From Heterocephalus glaber (lineage: Eukaryota > Chordata > Mammalia > Rodentia > Bathyergidae), in NCBI RefSeq assembly GCF_000247695.1, contig NW_004624848.1, forward strand, positions 874,404 through 938,403: a stretch of DNA of 64,000 nucleotides. The letters run 5' to 3'. Positions 59,868-64,000 of this stretch are shown here, in pieces; the stretch's first letter is position 1; every line of letters starts with the position of its first letter. The notes under the pieces were generated by a model. The model saw nothing but the letters and a program-made list of their open reading frames with translations. It did no database searches and was not told the DNA's origin. Both the position numbers and the translations under genes were made by a program.

Positions 59868-59943
59868 CCTGGTGCTGGAAATTGCGTTCAGCATCTCATG
59901 AGTGTTAAGTATGCATTCTACCATTGAGCTACACTCCCAGCTC
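59868..59943 (-). mobile_element. ID-like SINE, antisense
   Basis: CTGGTGCTGGAAATTGCGTT (complement of tail and box B) to ATTGAGCTACACTCCCAGCT (complement of box A and head). Box A is well preserved, box B diverged. Confidence 0.78.
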
Positions 59944-62539
59944 CAGAGTTTATTTGACTTGTATGTTCTAGCTGAATTATTGTTATGGAAGTAGGGATGG
60001 AGAAAGTGTAAGGAGCCCTAATTTTTGTATTGCCACTATATGTCTTCAATTAGTAGAGGTGATGTTAACCAGTGACTTTAAAATAAAAAAGTTTTCCAAA
60101 GAATCCTGTGGTGAAATATGTAACACCAGCCAACTTCTGAATCCTTCATTTATACTTAAATATCTTAGACCCCATTATCATAAATAATTCATAGGCCTTT
60201 TCTAAAATATGAAGAAGTTATGAAGCAACTTTTCATACTTGGAGAAGATTTTAAAAATGAATTCTTGAAAGAAGGATGTCTTAATTTGAACACTACTTTA
60301 CAAACATTAAGTAAAATTCGGGTCACTGCTGTTATTGTCTGTTTTTGCCTTCCTAGAGGAAAAAAAATTACACCATACCAAAACAGTGTCTTTTTTCCCC
60401 ATCTATTTAAATTATAAATGTTGTGCTCCCATTTCTTATTTATCTAGTCTGAGAATCCAATTAAAAAACTCAGCGTGTATAACATATATTCTGGCTACTT
60501 CTCCAGAACTCTATTCCATTGTTCTCCATCATCTCCTCTACCTTGCAAGCTGGCTTGTGGACTTCCCACTTCTAAATGTTTCTAGCCAACTGGTTGACCT
60601 GCAGGACACTGGAGTCAGGGAGCAGAGTGAGGTTGGATAGTTCTTCCCCTATGCACAGGCTGGCTATGTTCATCAGCTGGGCCTCTTTCCTCCCAAGTGC
60701 CCAACTCTACAGGATTCTGTCTTTCAAGCTTTCAAGCAAACACACTGCTCTCATCATTTGCACTTGGGAATGGTACCAGCTCCATAGTTACAAGCATCAT
60801 AGATGTATAATATGCTTTGTAGTTTTTTACACTATGACTATAACTTTGATGCATGACTTTTATTAAATCATTCCCAAAATATTCATATTTAAGTATAACA
60901 TCTGTTTCCTACAAAATTTCACAAAGAAATAAACAAACAGAAATATAGTAATTTCAACACAGCAGAAAATAAAAACAACGCTTTGTCTCAGTTAAAAAAA
61001 AAAGAAATCTAGTAATTTCCAAAATATCTGCAGGTATTAACTATTCAGTCCAATTTTAGATTTTATTTAATAAATCTTGTGAGACCACTAGGATCTTGGG
61101 GATGAAGATGATAATTTGGCAGTGATCAGGATGAATGTAAAACAGTGTCCAACCTGTGGCCTTGGAGAACATTTACATTCTTATTTTAGAAATAAAAGTC
61201 ATAAGTCACATTAACGTAAAACTAAACTTCTTTTTCAATTGTATTTATAATTTTCTGTTTATCTTATCATTCCCAACTCTGAGTGTGAAATAAAAGTGTA
61301 TTTCTCTCACTAGAGTGTGAAATAAAAGTGCTTTTCTCTCTTGAATAGTGAATTTCTCCTGCTTTCCTAATGCAATTCCTCATTTCTTTTTGTTTAGAAT
61401 CTTAGACTAGATGCTATCTTAACTTGAAAAAACAATGTAGTAAATAAAGAAACAAATAAATAAAATCACATGTACACATTCAGATATATTCATATTTCAT
61501 TTCCATTATTACAGGATTTTATGACATTTTGACCTTAATTTGATCAGAAGAAGGGAGTTAAGAGCTTTGAAAATAATATCTGTAAAGATTTTCAAAGTGT
61601 TTTGTCCTTCATAAAATAAAGAAATAGGAAAGCAAGTAATAAGTAGAACAAAGTTTTAGTAATATCTGTCAGAAAAATATGATCTATCTGTTCTTAAAAG
61701 GTAAAAGTTTAGCATTCATTCTTCATCTTCAAATACTCATTTTAAGATAAAACAGAAATTATACCAATGATGTAGAAATTTTTCTTATTAACCTTAACAC
61801 TGTTCTCAGTAGTGAAGCAATTGAAACATTTTTATCTAGAAATAAGGAAGAGTATAAATTCTATTACATAACATTGTACTAATACACTGTTATTACTATC
61901 TCTGTAAGATACTCAGGTCAGCCTGACCAGACAAGGAAAAGAGTTTTGAACATGAGAATTGAAAATAAGCTAATACTCAAAATGTTTGAAGGCTATGTGA
62001 GGGTAATCTGAGAAAAGAGGATCAGCAAAAAATCTTTAAAATATGCAATAATTTATAATAAAGTACAATTTTGGCTGTAAAAATCAATAGAAAATAAAAA
62101 GAAAAGAGACTCCACCCAAAAAAATTGCATGAATACATAACAATAAACATATAAAAAGCTTTAAGAGATACAAAAAATGGAAAGAATAAGAAAAAATTAA
62201 CAATCTTTCTTAAGTAGCATAAAATATCATTTAATATACATCTATTAACTATATATATTCATTCCAAAAGTATATTACTTTTTTAAAAAGTCATAATTCT
62301 GGAAAAGGAAAACAATGAATGGAACTTTCTTATCATATTTAATTTATCATATAAACTGAAATTATGAAAGCTGTGTAGAGATAGACATTCAAGAAGTGAC
62401 CCCATTGGTTAAACATCTCCAGTGCATTCTGGGAAGCATAAAACTGGATTCATGCTTGCACTATGGTGAATTCTGAACGTTGTGACAATTTAAATATAAG
62501 AAACTGTTAGGTAGTGGAAAATACAGAGAAGATTCCTCT
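59944..62539. other. Unassigned AT-rich sequence
   Basis: A small tandem duplication near 61281-61342 (GAGTGTGAAATAAAAGTG twice, about 34 bp apart) is the only structure noticed. Open frames at 60220-60866 have no motifs. Confidence 0.45.
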
Positions 62540-63470
62540 CATAAACTAGAGAATGGAAGGTCTTTATATACTTGATACAAATATTCAGAAGCCATTAAAA
62601 AAATTGATAAATTTAATAAATGAAGATGAGAATTATTCAATGTCAAAAGACAAAACAATATAAATATAAGAACGATTTGGGGAAATGTCAATAACTAATA
62701 TTACATACAAGTACCTAAAATTTGGTAAAAATAGAAAAAAATAAGCAAACACTGAGTGTCCAGTCACAAAAAAAGGAAATATTCCTTGAAGCCTTGAAAC
62801 AAATACAAAATCTCACTCATTCTAAAATAAACGCAAATTAAAAATATAGTGCTATTCCTTTTTAGTACATCAGATTGACAAAATCTAAAGTCTTACTAAT
62901 CCAGATGATGGGTAAACTGTGGGCAGAACCAGCTGACTTTAGGGTGTTCATTCGTATTCCGCTTATGGAGACAGCAGTTCACCTTGCTCCTCCTGAGGTA
63001 AGTAGTTCATTCGGAACAAGGGGAGGGGCTGCAGGGACTCTCTCATGACTGTGGAAGGTACTTTGCAGTTTCCACGAAAATGTGATATGAATATGTCTTC
63101 GTGACAGCACTACTTCTAAACTGGCTTGTTCATTTACAAGAATGTATAATGTATGAGTAAAATCATTTATGCAGCAGTTTTTTAATTGCAACAGGATTTC
63201 TAATAGCAATAACTTACGAAATTTTCCTGTAATCATGAAATCATCTAAAAATAAAGAAATATAATTTTTATAGGAAAATATATTAATCTTTTGACAGATA
63301 GCAATCTTTTCTTGGTAAAAAGAGACCTGCCAGATGTATTAAGGGGAAAAAAACCAGAATAATGTGAGCAATATGCAACTTTCTGTGAAAGGTAGTAGAA
63401 TATGTCTCTGCAGAACAGAAGGTATTTCCATTTAGAGTTAGCACTAGAAAACATCATTGTTCGGAAGAAA
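62540..63470 (+). mobile_element. Old L1 3' part (end of ORF2 and beyond)
   Basis: Word order: 'taatattacatacaagtacc', 'ataaacgcaaattaaaaata', 'agtacatcagattgacaaaa', and near 63140 'caagaatgtataatgtatga' and 'gcagcagttttttaattgca'. This matches L1 downstream of the reverse transcriptase. Decay is heavy. Confidence 0.65.
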
Positions 63471-63589
63471 ACAACCAAATGGTTGATACAGTAGCTGCAT
63501 GTTAGGAGAAAGGGCAAACTGCTTGTCTTAAGATTACTTAGGTTAGTTAGGTACTTAGGTTAGTTTCTGATGTTACAACACAATAGTGG

Positions 63590-63850
63590 GTAGTTTAGAG
63601 GACAAACATGTATTTTTCACAAAGACCAAGATGACAGATTCTTCCTGTTTTGCAGACAGCCATGTTCTCCCTGTGCTCTCCCTCAGTGGGGAGGACAAGC
63701 TTGCTCCGGGCCTCTGTATCCTTGAGGAGGGGCCCTATCCCCATGACCTCAGGCAGACACAGTTACATCCCAAAGGCCCCACCTCCAACTACCACACGGG
63801 GAACGAGGGCCTCAACACATGAATGGTCGGGGAGAACCAGGCTGCAGCAA
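63590..63850 (-). mobile_element. MLT1-type MaLR LTR, antisense
   Basis: 'cagccatgttctccctgtgc', 'ccctatccccatgacctcag', CCCAAAGGCCCCACCTCCAA, then 'gggcctcaacacatgaatgg' is the antisense MLT1 block order. Open frames here (63586-63865) are LTR-derived. Confidence 0.75.
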
Positions 63851-64000
63851 AAGAGAACTTTTTGATATTGGAAATTTGCCAAAGCTTATTCCCAATTCAA
63901 AACTGAAACTTAAAAAAAAACACCCTAAAAATAATTGTGATGGACACTAACCTAATAGATTACTAAAATTGAAAGGGTTAGTTGACATTTTAAAATAACT

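Overview
This 64-kb window is AT-rich mammalian nuclear DNA without a recognisable intact protein-coding gene, functional tRNA or rRNA. It reads as an intergenic (or deep intronic) desert built from interspersed repeats. The open frames present are short and mostly lie inside repeats. One 385-base run of N (22152-22536) marks an assembly gap beside a TTTC tetranucleotide tract.

The repeats point to a rodent. There are B1-type 7SL SINEs, one with the internal duplication typical of rodent B1, and tRNA-Ala-derived ID-like SINEs. At least two old composites have a B1-like left part joined to a shortened ID-like right part, an arrangement known from squirrel-related rodents. The youngest SINEs share a 'ggatttagctcagtggttcc' type head and still have recognisable target-site duplications. 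I infer a sciuromorph or related rodent. The species cannot be fixed from sequence alone.

Layout. 0-9 kb: a truncated 47-bp minisatellite, a CT tract, antisense L1 carrying an antisense SINE, a MIR, a first Tigger-like DNA transposon, and an old L1 broken by an MLT1-type LTR, an AT cruciform and SINEs. 9-15.7 kb: mostly unique sequence with two antisense MaLR-like LTR pieces. 15.8-17.0 kb: the remains of a piggyBac-superfamily transposase, with all three catalytic Asp codons but three frame changes and two stops. 18.7-21.0 kb: an L1 with most of ORF2 deleted. 22-23.4 kb: antisense B1, TTTC tract, gap, and a second Tigger copy. 25.7-29 kb: antisense L1 segments, one split by an unidentified insert of about 590 bp. 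30.1 kb: the C-terminal remnant of a mariner-like transposase. 33-42 kb: mostly unique sequence. 42-45 kb: antisense L1 and a 206-bp TA-flanked foldback MITE. 47-59 kb: several young tRNA-Ala SINEs, one nested in a 3.6-kb L1. 59-64 kb: antisense MaLR, unique sequence, old L1 and an antisense MLT1 LTR at the edge.

No genes act together here. The interest lies in the transposon record: at least three DNA-transposon groups (piggyBac, Tigger, and mariner/Tc1-like MITE or remnant), L1 of several ages, MaLR LTRs, and recent tRNA-Ala SINE activity. Family names come from recall of consensus patterns, without a database search.
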